From Lycium barbarum (lineage: Eukaryota > Streptophyta > Magnoliopsida > Solanales > Solanaceae), in contig NC_083339.1 of assembly GCF_019175385.1 (NCBI RefSeq), forward strand, positions 27,743,637 to 27,807,636: a DNA stretch of 64,000 nucleotides, read 5' to 3'. The notes below the pieces were generated by a model. That model saw only the letters and a program-made list of their open reading frames with translations. It ran no database searches and was not told where the DNA came from. Both the position numbers and the translations under genes were made by a program. Position 1 is the stretch's first letter; every line of letters begins with the position of its first letter. Shown here one piece after another: positions 46,699-58,064 of this stretch.

Positions 46699-48935
46699 TT
46701 TTCAGGAGTAAAGAAGAAGAAGAAGAGACGGGAGACCTTACTTGAGTAACTAATGTCATGACATTAAGAGGGCATGTAAAATATTATTTTCAAAATATAT
46801 ATACATGTATCTTCAAAAGAAAATAATCGCACAAAAATTTTCCTAAAGGAAGAACAAAGATTTTAAAGAGAATGAGCATTCTTTCCTTCGAGATACGAGC
46901 GGAAGAAGTCCATAGGCATGGAAGGCGATCAACCGTATAGGAAACTGACAAATTTTCTGTGAGTACAGTAACAAACGAGCATGGATATTTTACATTAACT
47001 CATTTTCTAGAATGTTTTTAAACAGGGTAGCAATAACAAACAAAGCAAAGAAAAAATTCCAAGGACGACAGCACAAAAAGTGCACAAAAGGGTAACGAAG
47101 TCCTTCCCAAGCAAAGTTTCCTTTACGCTAACAAGTTTGTTCATTTTGCAGAGCACAATGATTTTTACAAAAAGAAAATTTTAAAGACTACTGGAAGATA
47201 TAATCATGGTATTAGAAGCCGAGTTTCCATTAAAGAACAACTTTTGTATCAAGGTATTGAGACCCCAGCCTAGACGTCGCATAGCTTGCCTTGATACATT
47301 GGCTGAGTGGACGTCCAAAAATTCAAAAATTTAAAATGACACGTTGATAGCGGGATTGAATGCCATTACTCACAATCGAGTCTAGTCCCTTTGAAAGATG
47401 TAAATCCTGTCGACGGGCGGGTATTCTTCCCCGGAGTAAAAAAAGAAAGATGTAAGTCTTGCCACCGAGGTAAGCTTCATTCCTCAAAATGACGATATGG
47501 ATTAAGAGACTACGTGCCGAAAGGGCTGAGTCGCCGTCCATATATATAGCCTAAAATAGGTAGCATAATTCCGAGCTTGATGTCCGCAATCGCTAAAATA
47601 TGAATGTGATTCCTACGTCAAGATTTTCAGTCGCTATTGCAGTCTATTTCAAGTTAACGAAATCATAATTCAGGGATAGTGGTAGTCATGAGAAAAGGCT
47701 CCGCCTTTGAATGTGCCGTAGTTAACTTGAAAATTCTGACTAAATGTTGTAATTCTGGACACAGGGGTTAGCGGTCATCATGAAAGGAATATGATCCCAC
47801 ACTCTGATAAATAGTCTATATTTAGGTATTTTTGACTATAGGTGATGTTAGACCAACTGGTATACCGCGATCACCGTATGTGGATAGAGGGATGAGCGAC
47901 ACCAGATTTGGACAGTGATCACGATATGCAATCATGATGTGACGCCAAATTTTCAAGGGTAGTGGCGTAAGAAACAAAAATGGCCCCACATGAGAAAACA
48001 CGAGTTTCATGATTGACATATAGAGTTACGAAAATGATAACCGGACTGGGGTGTGTAGGTTCGCAGAAATGCGATATAGCCCGACCCAGATCCCAACAAA
48101 AGTTATCATTTGAACGATGCAAACATCTGACAACGACAAAAAAAATCGGTTGAAGTATCGTGATTATTACTCAGAGTAGATTATTCTCAAAATATACACA
48201 AAAACACGCACTTACAGGAGAATGGGGGAAGACGAATAAACATTTGCGGAAAAACGGATGTAGCAGTGAGGAGTTACGACAACGACAACCAAATGGCGAA
48301 ATGTCACACAGGTATGACTATTAAGATCAAAATTTTAAAGACTAACACGCAGGGCTCAGTATTTTGAGACGAGCTAGAAGCTACCAAAGGTGAAAGCAAG
48401 GGCCGGATTCTAAACATGCGGAGCATATGTGGAAATCTTTCTTAGGAAACCAGTCAAAAACTGAGTATGAAAGTCAAGCTTTCTACATCGGGGATTGGAG
48501 ATCGCTTCAAACATCAACGCCAGTAAACCTTTCAAAAAACCTCCTCCGACTCGGATCTTCAGCCGAAAATAGCCAAAAAGGTTCCTACATAGAGGAATAT
48601 TCCTTTTCGTGCTATCGAGTCGAACTACAATTGGTCTGATTCCCAAAGCTAGGGATATGTAGGCTAGTCAAGTTTCGAGGCTCGGCCATACTCCTATAGT
48701 TATCTTAGGACATCCCCAGATAACTTAAAGAAACTCTTGTTTTATATGGTCCTCATAGAATCAGAACTACAAACATCCTGAATTCTCACATAGCTTGAGA
48801 TATGTAGGAAGCCCAGAAACCGGGGTCCGGCCATACTTTTGAAATTTTGCGCAAAAGAAAGCTGTAATATCTTTTATTCGGTGAAAATTAGGTTCGTCAA
48901 ATTCCCAGCTCAAGGATGGCCTTGCCATCCTTGAA

Positions 48936-48950
48936 CTTCGAAAGGGCAAT
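48936..48950 (+). other. Polypurine tract before Ogre 3' LTR
   Basis: CGAAAGGGCAA immediately precedes the LTR start TGTTGACACC. It is short and interrupted but in the right place for plus-strand priming. Confidence 0.55.
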
Positions 48951-49484
48951 TGTTGACACCCAATTTTCACCGCGTAAGACGTATATTTTAAATTTTCATA
49001 TTCCCGAGTCCAAGACCGAGTAAGGATGTCTTTTAAAAAATTAAAGTTTAAAAATCCCGAAAAATTACAAAAATTGACGTTTTAGTATTACTTGCGTAAA
49101 ATTAACAATTACAAGAAATTACGAGTTATCTATTTTTACGAATTTGATTTAAAAAGAAATTATACATTCTGTTCCGTCCAACTCGGGAAAATTGTTAATA
49201 TAAAACAACGTATGAATTACGGTACTTTAGATCACATTTGTCGCATTTTTAAAATATTGCTCGGAACTATGTCAATATTGGACTCATTTTGAAGCTCGTA
49301 TTTTAAAATGACGTGTTATGAAATTTATTGTTTACATATACGAACTTACGTGTTAAGTTTTATACAAATACATCATTTTATAAAATTATACATGTTTATT
49401 TAAGTTGTGTACAAGGGGCCTTTAAATATTGTCTTAAAACTTAGGTTTTTTTTTTAAAGCTTGCTAAATAATTTAAAAGGGGGA

Positions 49485-49500
49485 GGGGGGGGGGGGGGGG
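49485..49500 (+). repeat. Poly-G run upstream of TATA box
   Basis: Sixteen consecutive G (preceded by GGGGGA) abut TATATATTAG. The 5' LTR has only seven G (31266-31272). Confidence 0.9.
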
Positions 49501-49628
49501 TATATATTAGATAGAGGACCAAAGTTGCAATTGAGCAACTTTGGTCCCATTATCTTCCCATCAGTGTATCTCTCTATCTCTAAGCTCTCTAATGGCGATT
49601 CTAGGGTTTTTGTTTCGCGATCTTTGCC

Positions 49629-50003
49629 ATGGCCATTTCATGGCTGCTTTCGGGTAAATTCTTGAGGGGTTTTGCTCCCCTTATCTTCCTAACACTAATG
49701 GCAGACTTATTTCTAAGTTTTAGTTATGTTTTCATGTTCAATTCAAAAATCTTAATTGGAAATTTACTCTTGTTTTCTCCGTGTCATAAGAGCCATGGAC
49801 AGGGGCCTTTGAGCCTGCTGTTAACTTGGCACTATGACACTCGAATGGAGGGAATTAAGGGGGGAAATCCCAAGGGATCCGAATCGGTTAGGGAATTTTG
49901 GGGAATTCTATCCTTTAATGTACTATGTGAACGTTGTGTTGCACTAACTTTGGCTGCTTGTGTGACTCACGGTACTACCTTAGCATTTCCTATTTTTTGC
50001 TAA
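49629..50003 (+). CDS. LTR-internal ORF, 124 aa (3' LTR copy), function unknown
   Basis: This is the second copy of the hydrophobic ORF seen at 31402-31776, with the same start context, length and stop. Differences cluster in residues 25-45 and near the C-terminus (for example ECC to ERC and HST to HGT). It is not recognised as any known family. The upstream out-of-frame ATG is also kept. Confidence 0.35.
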   Translation: MAISWLLSGKFLRGFAPLIFLTLMADLFLSFSYVFMFNSKILIGNLLLFSPCHKSHGQGPLSLLLTWHYDTRMEGIKGGNPKGSESVREFWGILSFNVLCERCVALTLAACVTHGTTLAFPIFC

Positions 50004-53000
50004 ATTTTATTCGAATTTCTAGGGTGTAATCCATCAGATTTTTGTTTTGTTGTGTGATTTGTACAAATTCTGATAAGGTTATAGTACTATCGGTACGAAT
50101 TTGTTGAGAAATTGGTTTGTATTTTATTAAATTTGAATTTGTTTGATTTAGGGTTTGAGAATGAGGGGGAAAATCTGTTGAATTTTAGGTTTTACCTCTT
50201 TTGTCCCTAAGTCCTCCTATTACTATATATAGAAGGTCTTATGACCATTGAAGGACCGGGATTTTTTTTTTCTAAAAACCTTTGATTATAAAGAATCCTA
50301 GAAAGTCTTAAATATTCCTCTCCATACATTACACACATATCTGAAAATATTACTACTATACCATATATAAGAATGCTCTAAAAGACTTACACTACTTTTG
50401 GAATAGACATTTATTACACAAAACTACAAAAGCAAGGCTGTTTTAAAGTTTTCTTTGGTTGTGGGCATTGAAGTGTTGATCCAACCCTCACCTTTGATCT
50501 TTAGGTTGCCTCTAAAAAAGGTAACAACTTGTCGCAACTTCATTTACCTTATTTACTTGCGTGAGAGGCTATTTCTATATAGGTGTTTGTTTAGATTACT
50601 TAAAATGCTTTCTTATTTGATTACTTTTTACATGATCTATTCTGTATCCTGATGTTGCCATTGTGGCTTTGTGTTAATTTAAGCTAAATGAAACTGTTTA
50701 ATAAGGAGTTTTTCTTTTATTGATCATTGCTCGTATGACACGTTTTATGTCATGTGAAACTGCTGCTTGGGCCTCTGTTTTAGCTTAAGCTAAGAATGTG
50801 CTTGAAATATATTTTTTTAAAATAAAATAAAGAAAGAGGCTTATTTTAACTGTAAGTTACTGTTCCATTGGTTTTGTTTGGTTTTCAAAGGACAATTTAG
50901 TTCAAAATCTTAGAATTTCTGTGTTAGTATAAAGTTGTATTAGCAGTTCTTGGAACCATAAATGGTTTGGAAAGAAGAAATAAACACATATCTTCAAACT
51001 AACTCTATTGCTTTGCCCAGTTTGAAAGTGATCAAAGTTTTATTGTTCTAAACTAGGATTCTTCATTACTGAATGACTTATTAATAGAGTGCTAAGATAG
51101 AATAAAGGATAAAAAATGAAAAAAGAACCTACCTACTTGCTTTTAGCCATTTATATAGGTTTCAAATTTAATAAAATGAGTAGAAATAGGAAAAGCAATA
51201 TGTGATGTGGGCCTTGGAACCTCTTTGTCTGGTGTCTTGTGAGAAACTGCTATGACTGCTTCACTTTGTAATCTCTGTGCATATGTTCTACCTACTTGCT
51301 ATATATATATCTATGTCTTCACATAGCCCTACCATGAATGACATGAACCCTTTTGCTTAGTTTAAGTGGCATGTGATCCATCCTTACCTAATCTTACAAA
51401 ACTAGATATATCCTGCCCCCTGAATATGTGTAATCTGTTAAGCTAAAAGATGAACATTAAAAAACCATGAGAATATGAGTTGAATTACTCACCTGAGCGC
51501 TTGAAAGGTAAAACCAATACCTATCTATTTGTTTCTGATCCTCGTAAGGTGTCTAAAATGTGAATAGCCAAATTCTGAGAAGAAGCTGAGTCTGAAATGA
51601 CACTTAGTTGTTCTTAAAGATCCTGTCAGTTGATTCAATAGAGCAATTTAGATTTTGTGATCTTGTATGTATTAGTTTCCTGTGTTCTTCCCTAGGTTCA
51701 TACTATTTGATTTCAACCAATCTTGTCATTTGGGAATCTTTGTCGATGTTCAATTAATGGGAAACCAGTGATGAGGTGTTTGTAGTTTTCCTTTCTTCTA
51801 TGAAAAACTGCCATGTACTCACAGGTGTTAAATACATACTTGACTTAAATAGGCTCCATATCTAGTCTGCTTAATCACCATTTTGAATCACATAACATTG
51901 TCCCTTAGCTTTTGTGTGCTATCACTGTTGTATGAATAAAACAAAGTGAGATCTGTGTTTGCTTGTTCTTCTAATATGCCTATAATGACATTTTTGCTCA
52001 TCTCTAGCTAAGATATTTGCTAAGGCTATTCAAAATCTCTTTAAACTTGTCTATGTGCCAAAGCCCTCTTACGGTCTGTAAAAATCCCTTTTTGAACTTA
52101 CTTAGACTTTATTTTGGAAAAGTTTGTGACAACAGTTGGAACTTAGGAATTAGTATCATGTCCCTATTTATACCGTTAGAGGCCCCTTGTGCTGTTGAAA
52201 CCTTGTTCAAACCTTTGTAGTGATTTCCATCAATTTTGGTGCACCTGTCCTTGATTATGATTATTTGAGGTCTATTAAATCCTCAGAATTCTTCTAGCTT
52301 AGGGTGAACATCATCCAAAGGCTACTTGACTCTCTTGTTCGGGTACTAGTTGAATGTTTTCTATGACTTCTCTTGCCCCATCTGTGTCAAACTTGGCAGT
52401 AAAATTGTATGTTATAGAATCCTTACTTGTTAGCCTTGATTGAAGTTAAGTATGTGGTCTTTAAAAAGTGTAGAATCTCTGTTAAGAGTCTTGAAATTTT
52501 TGGATAACTTGAATATGGTAATTTAGAGTTAATGGAATATAAAGCATATATATGACTAGTATATCAGGAGGGTAGGTCCTTTACAGGATTGTATTCTTCA
52601 CTGTTATACTAATAGTATATCAGGTATACCATAGTTTGACTTTTTGAAAATTTGAGGAGTCCAAATAGTATATTACTGGTATATCGTGTATATAATGCCC
52701 TTGACACCTAGAAAACTTTGAGATATAACTCATCCCTGAATCAATATCGGTTTTGTTGGGCCTCTTCTTCATGTTATTTTGTGGCAGTCTCGAGTTGTAT
52801 TTATATGGGTTTAGCCTAACAAAGTTGTAATTCATCTTAGCACTATCATGATTGTCATAGCCTCTCAGTTTTGTACTTAATTTAATTTGTGGGCATATAC
52901 TAATGTATTGTATAATCTTTTGCATCCTTGTCCACCCAAACCCATTGGTGGGCCCCCACGGGGCCCACTAACGTATCTAGATCGAGTCGAACAAATTCGG

Positions 53001-54073
53001 AGCAAAATGGAGCATATGTATCGACTTAGGGACCAACTTGCATAAATCCTTCGTTTGGGCTTGGTCGGCCCAAAATACTTACTCTCTACTTTATGCAATT
53101 TCCGTATTTATGCCTTTAAATTCAATATGTTGGAACCCTTATATGATTGTCATACAATTTAAAGTCGCTAAAATTGATTTATTTACTAAATCCAACTCGT
53201 GTAGAAAAATAACGGACCAAGAAACTGTTTCGGACTCAGAACGCTGAACTTAGGAAAATTACTAGACTGAATTGACATTATTGAAACTTTGGGACTGAAC
53301 TGCCTGGGACCGTTTTTAGACTATTTTAAACTTATGGACTGATATTTGACATTAAGAACTTATGCAAATATGTATAAAAAATAGGATTAAAATTTGGTTA
53401 GATAAAGAATATAATTGATAGATTAATAACATAGCATAATCAATTATATATATATATATATTATGATAATATGTTAAAACTATTTTCATAACTTAAAATC
53501 CCTTTTTTCAAAAAAAAAAAAAAAATTGGGTGGACTTACGTGGAGTCCGACCTAAGCTAAGAGCCTTCGGGTATTAGCTTAGGTGTTCAAGTCTGACACC
53601 CATGCTCAAATTTTGAGCGGAATTATACTTCGACGATTTCTTAAAAAATAAACTTTTGCATGAAATGAACACTTTTTATTGCGGAAATCTAGACTTAAGC
53701 AATTTATGTCCAAAACGATTTATAATCACAAAGTAAACTATTAGAACCCATAGGTAAACCGCAATTGAGCGGATCCTTAATACCGGGGTTCCTAACACCT
53801 TCCCCCGGGGATCACCAGAACCCTTACCCAGACTTTGGTAGATTAGGTTTCTTTTTAAATATTTTTAAATGAACCCTTTTCGAACTGGTTTTCCTAATTT
53901 CCTAAAAAATAGGTGGCGACTCTAAAATATGTCGTTTAGAGCACCATTAAGTGGTTGGCAGGTTTTTTTGACTTTTCTGATATGATTCACAACCGTACTT
54001 CCCCGGGACACCTCCATCCTTTTATGAGGTATGTGCGAGTCGGTTAAACTTAGAATTCTCAACACCAGCTACA

Positions 54074-55866
54074 GTCAGTACTAACAATGTACTGAGTATG
54101 TAAGTCATGAATAGTAACATAATAAGAGCATGAAGAACAACATAAGATAAATGAATCATTTATACCTCATAACCCCTCTTAAGACATTCATCATGCTTAA
54201 TCAACCTTTTACTAAAGAAAAAATTCCACACATATACATATAATGGTACTATACCCGACCATATAGGTTCAGTGTCATCCATACCTGGCCATAACAAGGC
54301 TCGGTGTTGTCCATACCCAACTGCAGTGGTGTGCGCGCAATAGATATCATACCCGGCCGTATAAGCTCAGTATCACAACATAGCTACATACATATATGAC
54401 CTCCATAAGTATCCAAGAGAAACATTACAACACTATCAGGTTAACATAAAGTTTGTAAACCCCCGATTTCTATTATGGAATCACCTTCATCCTCATCATC
54501 ATTATCATCATCACTATAAAGAGCTTTTACCAAAAATATGTCAAGAATATTGAAAATCATGAACTTCTAGCATTTCTAGGAAGAGAACATTGCGAATATC
54601 TTAGATGGCATCTCTAGAATTGAACTCATCATCATAATCGTTATCATTACCGTCACAAAGAGCATTATCAACGATATCATGAGAATCTCGAGAATTTTGA
54701 GCTTATAGCATTTATAGGAATAAGAATATTGTGGATATCACGTATAGGTTCACCATAAGGAGACCATGCCTTTAGAAAGAAGAGTTATCCTTACATACCT
54801 TTGCGACTCCTTATTTACTTAACATTCTCCTCCAACGTCCGCAAAATCTACATTCAAGAGGATTCATACTAAGGTTAAGTCTCAATAACACCCTTAAGTT
54901 TAAACTAGAGTAATTGACAAGCTAACGAAATTTGGGCAGCACTTCCTCTATTTTATAGACTTCCACCATATTACAAAACAACTCTCAAAACTCATTCTCA
55001 TAATCAATTTATATCAACAACTTCAACACAACCATTTGTACCCTTATATACAACACTTCCCCATCATCATTATACCTTTCACAACAATATTACACTTAAA
55101 GTATTGTAACAATTATAACTCTAGTTAGCCTACTCCTCATAATATCATCCAATCCACATTTGAGCTTCCTCTTTCACCTTCTTTCCTCAATCAAGTTGTT
55201 CAACAATCAAGCATTCTCAATAACATGAAATAGATGTGAAAAGTAACCTTTTATCATATAAGGATGAGCTTTGGATCATTTTATTCAACTTGACTCAAAC
55301 CCCAACTTCAACACCAAGGAATTCTTGGATTCTACAACCCCTAGTGAGCCCCCCAACACTTGAATCTCTTGATTTTTGCTTCTTGATCTTTCATTTCACT
55401 TGGGTTTGGTTAAATACATTTGGAAGAAGGTTCTAGAGATCTCAAGAACTTGGGAAATGTTGAAAATGAAATAAAATGAGTAAGGGTCGGATATATATAT
55501 AACTTAAAAACCTGGCCCGACTCGAATTTACGGTCAACTTTACAGACCGTAAAAATTATACGGTCCGTATAATTGGACCGTAAAATCTCACTAGTGGTTC
55601 ACCGTTTTCTGGAATTGATTTACGGTGGAGGTTAGCCAGATATACGGTTCATATATCCAACCGTAAAACCCACTTTTCCCCAAAACATATTCTTCGTCGA
55701 TTGGTTCAACCTTTAATCCTTCCAATACCTGCTAAACATGAACTTAACCCTTTGTAACTATAAGATAAACTTGTCTAATCTCATTTAACCTTGATAACCC
55801 CCATATCCAAGACTACACCCACTGACACACGACGAATCTCAAAGTACAAAACCACAAGGTGTAACA
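54074..55866 (-). mobile_element. 5' LTR of minus-strand Tekay-like element, 5' portion
   Basis: This is the continuation of 30248-30735 after the Ogre. On the minus strand it starts TGTTACACC at 55866. Removing the Ogre gives an LTR of about 2.3 kb. It contains degenerate CCCGACCATATAGG-type repeats (about 54250-54370), a TATA-rich stretch (55491-55502), the palindrome TTATACGGTCCGTATAA (55556-55572) and a worn donor-like AAAAGGTTAC near 55245. It is inserted at the last codon of the minus-strand Ogre integrase. Confidence 0.9.
55556..55572. promoter_or_regulatory. 17-bp palindrome upstream of LTR TATA box
   Basis: TTATACGGTCCGTATAA is identical to the copy at 15438 in the related solo LTR, about 55 bp upstream of the minus-strand TATA stretch. 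Half sites ACCGTAAAA and TACGGT surround it (55528-55680). Confidence 0.65.
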
Positions 55867-57160
55867 AACATAATATCTCTTGAGTGTGTCTATGTTGATA
55901 GCTTTGGGCCACTCTTGTCCGTCCATCTCGACTAGGACTACGGCTCCTCCTAAAAGTATTTTCCTGACCCTGTACGGTCCTTGCCTGTTCACTGCAAACT
56001 TTCCTTTGTATTCTTCTTGATGAGGGAAGACTCGCTTGAGTATGAGTTGACTGATTTAAAAGAGTCGGGCTCTGAATCGCTTGTTGAAGGCTTAAGATAT
56101 TCTTTGTATGTACAGCTGTCCGTGGCATACCACCACCATTATTTTTTCATCTATCATGTCCAGTTTCTCATAGTAATTTTTGACCCATTCTATATCATTC
56201 AGCTCTGCCTCTTAGATGATCCTGAGTGAAGGGATTTCCACTTCTGCGGGTATGACCGCTTCTGTACCATAGACAAGGAGGTACGGCATTGCACTGGTGG
56301 ATGTCCGGGTGGTTGTCCTGTACTCCAACAAAGCATAAGGCAACTGCTCATGCCAATTCTTGTAATCATAGATCATCTTTCTCAAGATCCTCTTGATGTT
56401 TTTATTGGTAGCCTCTACGGCTCCATTCATCTTTGGTCGGTAGGCGTAGAGTTTCTGTGGGTTATCTTGAATTATTCACAGATGTCTTTCATCAAATGGT
56501 TGTTCAAATTGGCACCATTATCTGTGATGATGGTACACCGAAGCGACATATTAGATTGTTCTTGACAAAGTCAGCCACGACTCACTTAGTCACTAACTTG
56601 TGAGAAGTTGCCTCCACCTATTTAGTGAAGTAGTCGATGGTGACTAAATGAAGCGGTGTTCATTGGAGGTTAGAGGCCTGATAGGGCCTACGACGTCCAT
56701 TCCTCATGCCACGAATGGCTAAGGTGAGCTTATCGCTTGTAACTCTGTAGGGGGAACCTTGATCAGATCTCTGTGTATCTGACACTGATGGCACTTTTGC
56801 ACGTATTTACAGTAGTCATGCTCCATGGTCATCCAGTAGTATCCTGTCCTCAAGATTTTCTTAGTGAGGATTAATCCATTCATGTGGGGTCCGCATGCCC
56901 CTGCGTGCACCTCTTTCAACATTTTTGTGGCCTCTTTGGCGTCCACACATCTGAGTAACCCAAGGTCAGGTGTCCTGTTGTAAAACACTTCTTTGTTTAA
57001 AAAGAATCCATTGGCTAACCTACTGATGGTCTTCTTCTGATTCGCTGAACTTTCTAGAGGGTATTCTCCTTTTTCCAGGTATGCCTTGATGTCGGTGTAC
57101 CATGGTTGGCCATCTGGCTCGACTTCGATGTGGGCGTAGTGAGCCTATTCTTTCCTTAGT
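55867..57160 (-). pseudogene. Integrase of minus-strand Ogre, broken
   Basis: Read on the minus strand: a segment with GQPWYTDIKAYLEKGEYP (about 57110), then 56988-56719 with LLRCVDAKEATKMLKEVHAG, GPHMNGLILTKKILRTGYYWMTMEHDYCKY and CHQCQIH, the zinc-binding Cys residues. The core (56700-56430) is frameshifted but shows FTK-type residues, ITDNGANLN and FKITHRNSTP. 56430-56212 gives MNGAVEATNKNIKRIL and YLLVYGTEAVIPAEVEIPS. The C-terminal domain down to 55867 ends TLKRYYV, where the LTR at 55866 interrupts right at the expected stop codon. Confidence 0.88.
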
Positions 57161-57640
57161 GTGATCTCTAGTGGATCCAAGTGAGTATTCTCAAGGTGCT
57201 GGATCATTGAGGCTACCGTAGCCAATGCATCTGCAAACTCATTTTGAGCCCTCGAAGCATGCTTGAAATTGATGTTTTGAACCTCCCACACAGTCTCTAT
57301 ACCAGATTCACATATGGGAGTGTTTTAACATTTTTGGTTGCCTGATTTCCTTTCATTTGATTTATGAGCAAATTAGAGTCCCTGATTATCAACAACTTGT
57401 ATGTCTATGTCTAATGACATCCTGATGCCGAGAATACATGTTTCGTATTCGGCCATGTTGTTGGTACATCTGAAGTTGAGCTTTACGGCCATCGAGTAGT
57501 TTTGTCCTGTTTCTGCTATTAACACTGCCCTAATGCCTGATCCTTTGTAATTGACTGCTCCATCGAAGAATAGTCTCCAACTTGAGTATCGTTCTGCCAC
57601 CTCTTCTTCCATAGCCATCACTTACTCATCTGGGAAGAAA
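57161..57640 (-). pseudogene. Second RNase H of minus-strand Ogre
   Basis: The open piece 57621-57373 reads SSWRLFFDGAVNYKGSGIRAVLI and TNNMAEYETCILGIRM, with catalytic Asp and Glu regions kept. The remainder (57370-57200) is frameshifted but shows ASRAQNEFADALATVASMIQH. This is the additional archaeal-type RNase H typical of the Tat/Ogre clade. Confidence 0.85.
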
Positions 57641-58064
57641 GTCCGTAATGGTTCAAGTTTGTCATCGACGGGACTTTCTGCCAGCAAGTCGGCTAGGGAT
57701 TTTCCTTAGATTGCCTTTTCCGCTACGTATATGATGTCAAATTCTCTTAGTAGCATCTGCCATTTAGCCAATTTTCCTACGGGTATCGGTTGCCAGAAAA
57801 TGCATCTCAATGGATCTATTCTGGATATGAGGTGAGTAGCGAACACCGACAGGTAGTGCCTTAGCTTTTGAGGAATCCAGGTCAGAGCACAAAAGGTTTT
57901 CTCTACGAGCATATAGCGTGCCTCGCAGGATGTGAACTTCTTGCTCAAATAGTAGATGGCATGTTCCTTTTTGCCCTCTTCATCATGCTGGGCAAGCATG
58001 CACCCGAAAGCACTTTTTGATATTAATAGGTACAGTTACAAAGGAATCTCTTGCCTGGGTGGTA
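57641..58064 (-). pseudogene. Gypsy RNase H of minus-strand Ogre
   Basis: 57999-57706 reads MLAQHDEEGKKEHAIYYLSKKFTSCEARY, LEKTFCALTWIPQKLRHYL and SRIDPLRCIFWQPIPVGKLAKWQMLLREFDI, directly parallel to the plus-strand Ogre. Confidence 0.9.

Larger units (their letters stand above)
46056..48950 (+). other. Ogre 3' untranslated region
   Basis: This is a long non-coding stretch between pol and the 3' LTR, normal for Ogre. It holds five more copies of the GGGATACGTAGGC-type repeat (46162-46240, 46261-46340, 46351-46432, 48622-48693, 48763-48838) and hairpin repeats with TTTTTGAG...CTCAAAAA (46519-46540, 46598-46616, degenerate at 46672-46698). I found no convincing protein gene in it. Confidence 0.7.
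48951..54073 (+). mobile_element. 3' LTR of full-length Ogre element
   Basis: It runs from TGTTGACACCC to GCTACA (5123 bp) and pairs with 30736-35329. Target duplication: ATCAG (30731-30735) and GTCAG (54074-54078). It contains TATATATTAG at 49501 directly after 16 G residues (49485-49500), the 124-codon ORF (49629-50003), a donor-like AAAAAGGTAAC (GT at 50521), about 719 bp absent from the 5' LTR (51903-52621), a GC-rich hairpin (52948-52968), a (TA)n tract where the 5' LTR has (GT)n, and TGGCGACTCT at 53914-53923. Over the 375-bp ORF I count about 24 differences between LTRs (~6%). Confidence 0.95.

Noticed and set aside
47323..48970. Several 60-80 codon frames in the Ogre 3' region
   Set aside because: Short, on both strands, overlapping repeats, and without homology to each other or to element proteins.
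20767..55866. An endogenous pararetrovirus in the pol-rich region
   Set aside because: Integrase with D,D-35-E, LTRs, 5-bp target duplications and initiator-Met primer sites identify Ty3/gypsy elements; no movement protein or coat protein motif is visible.
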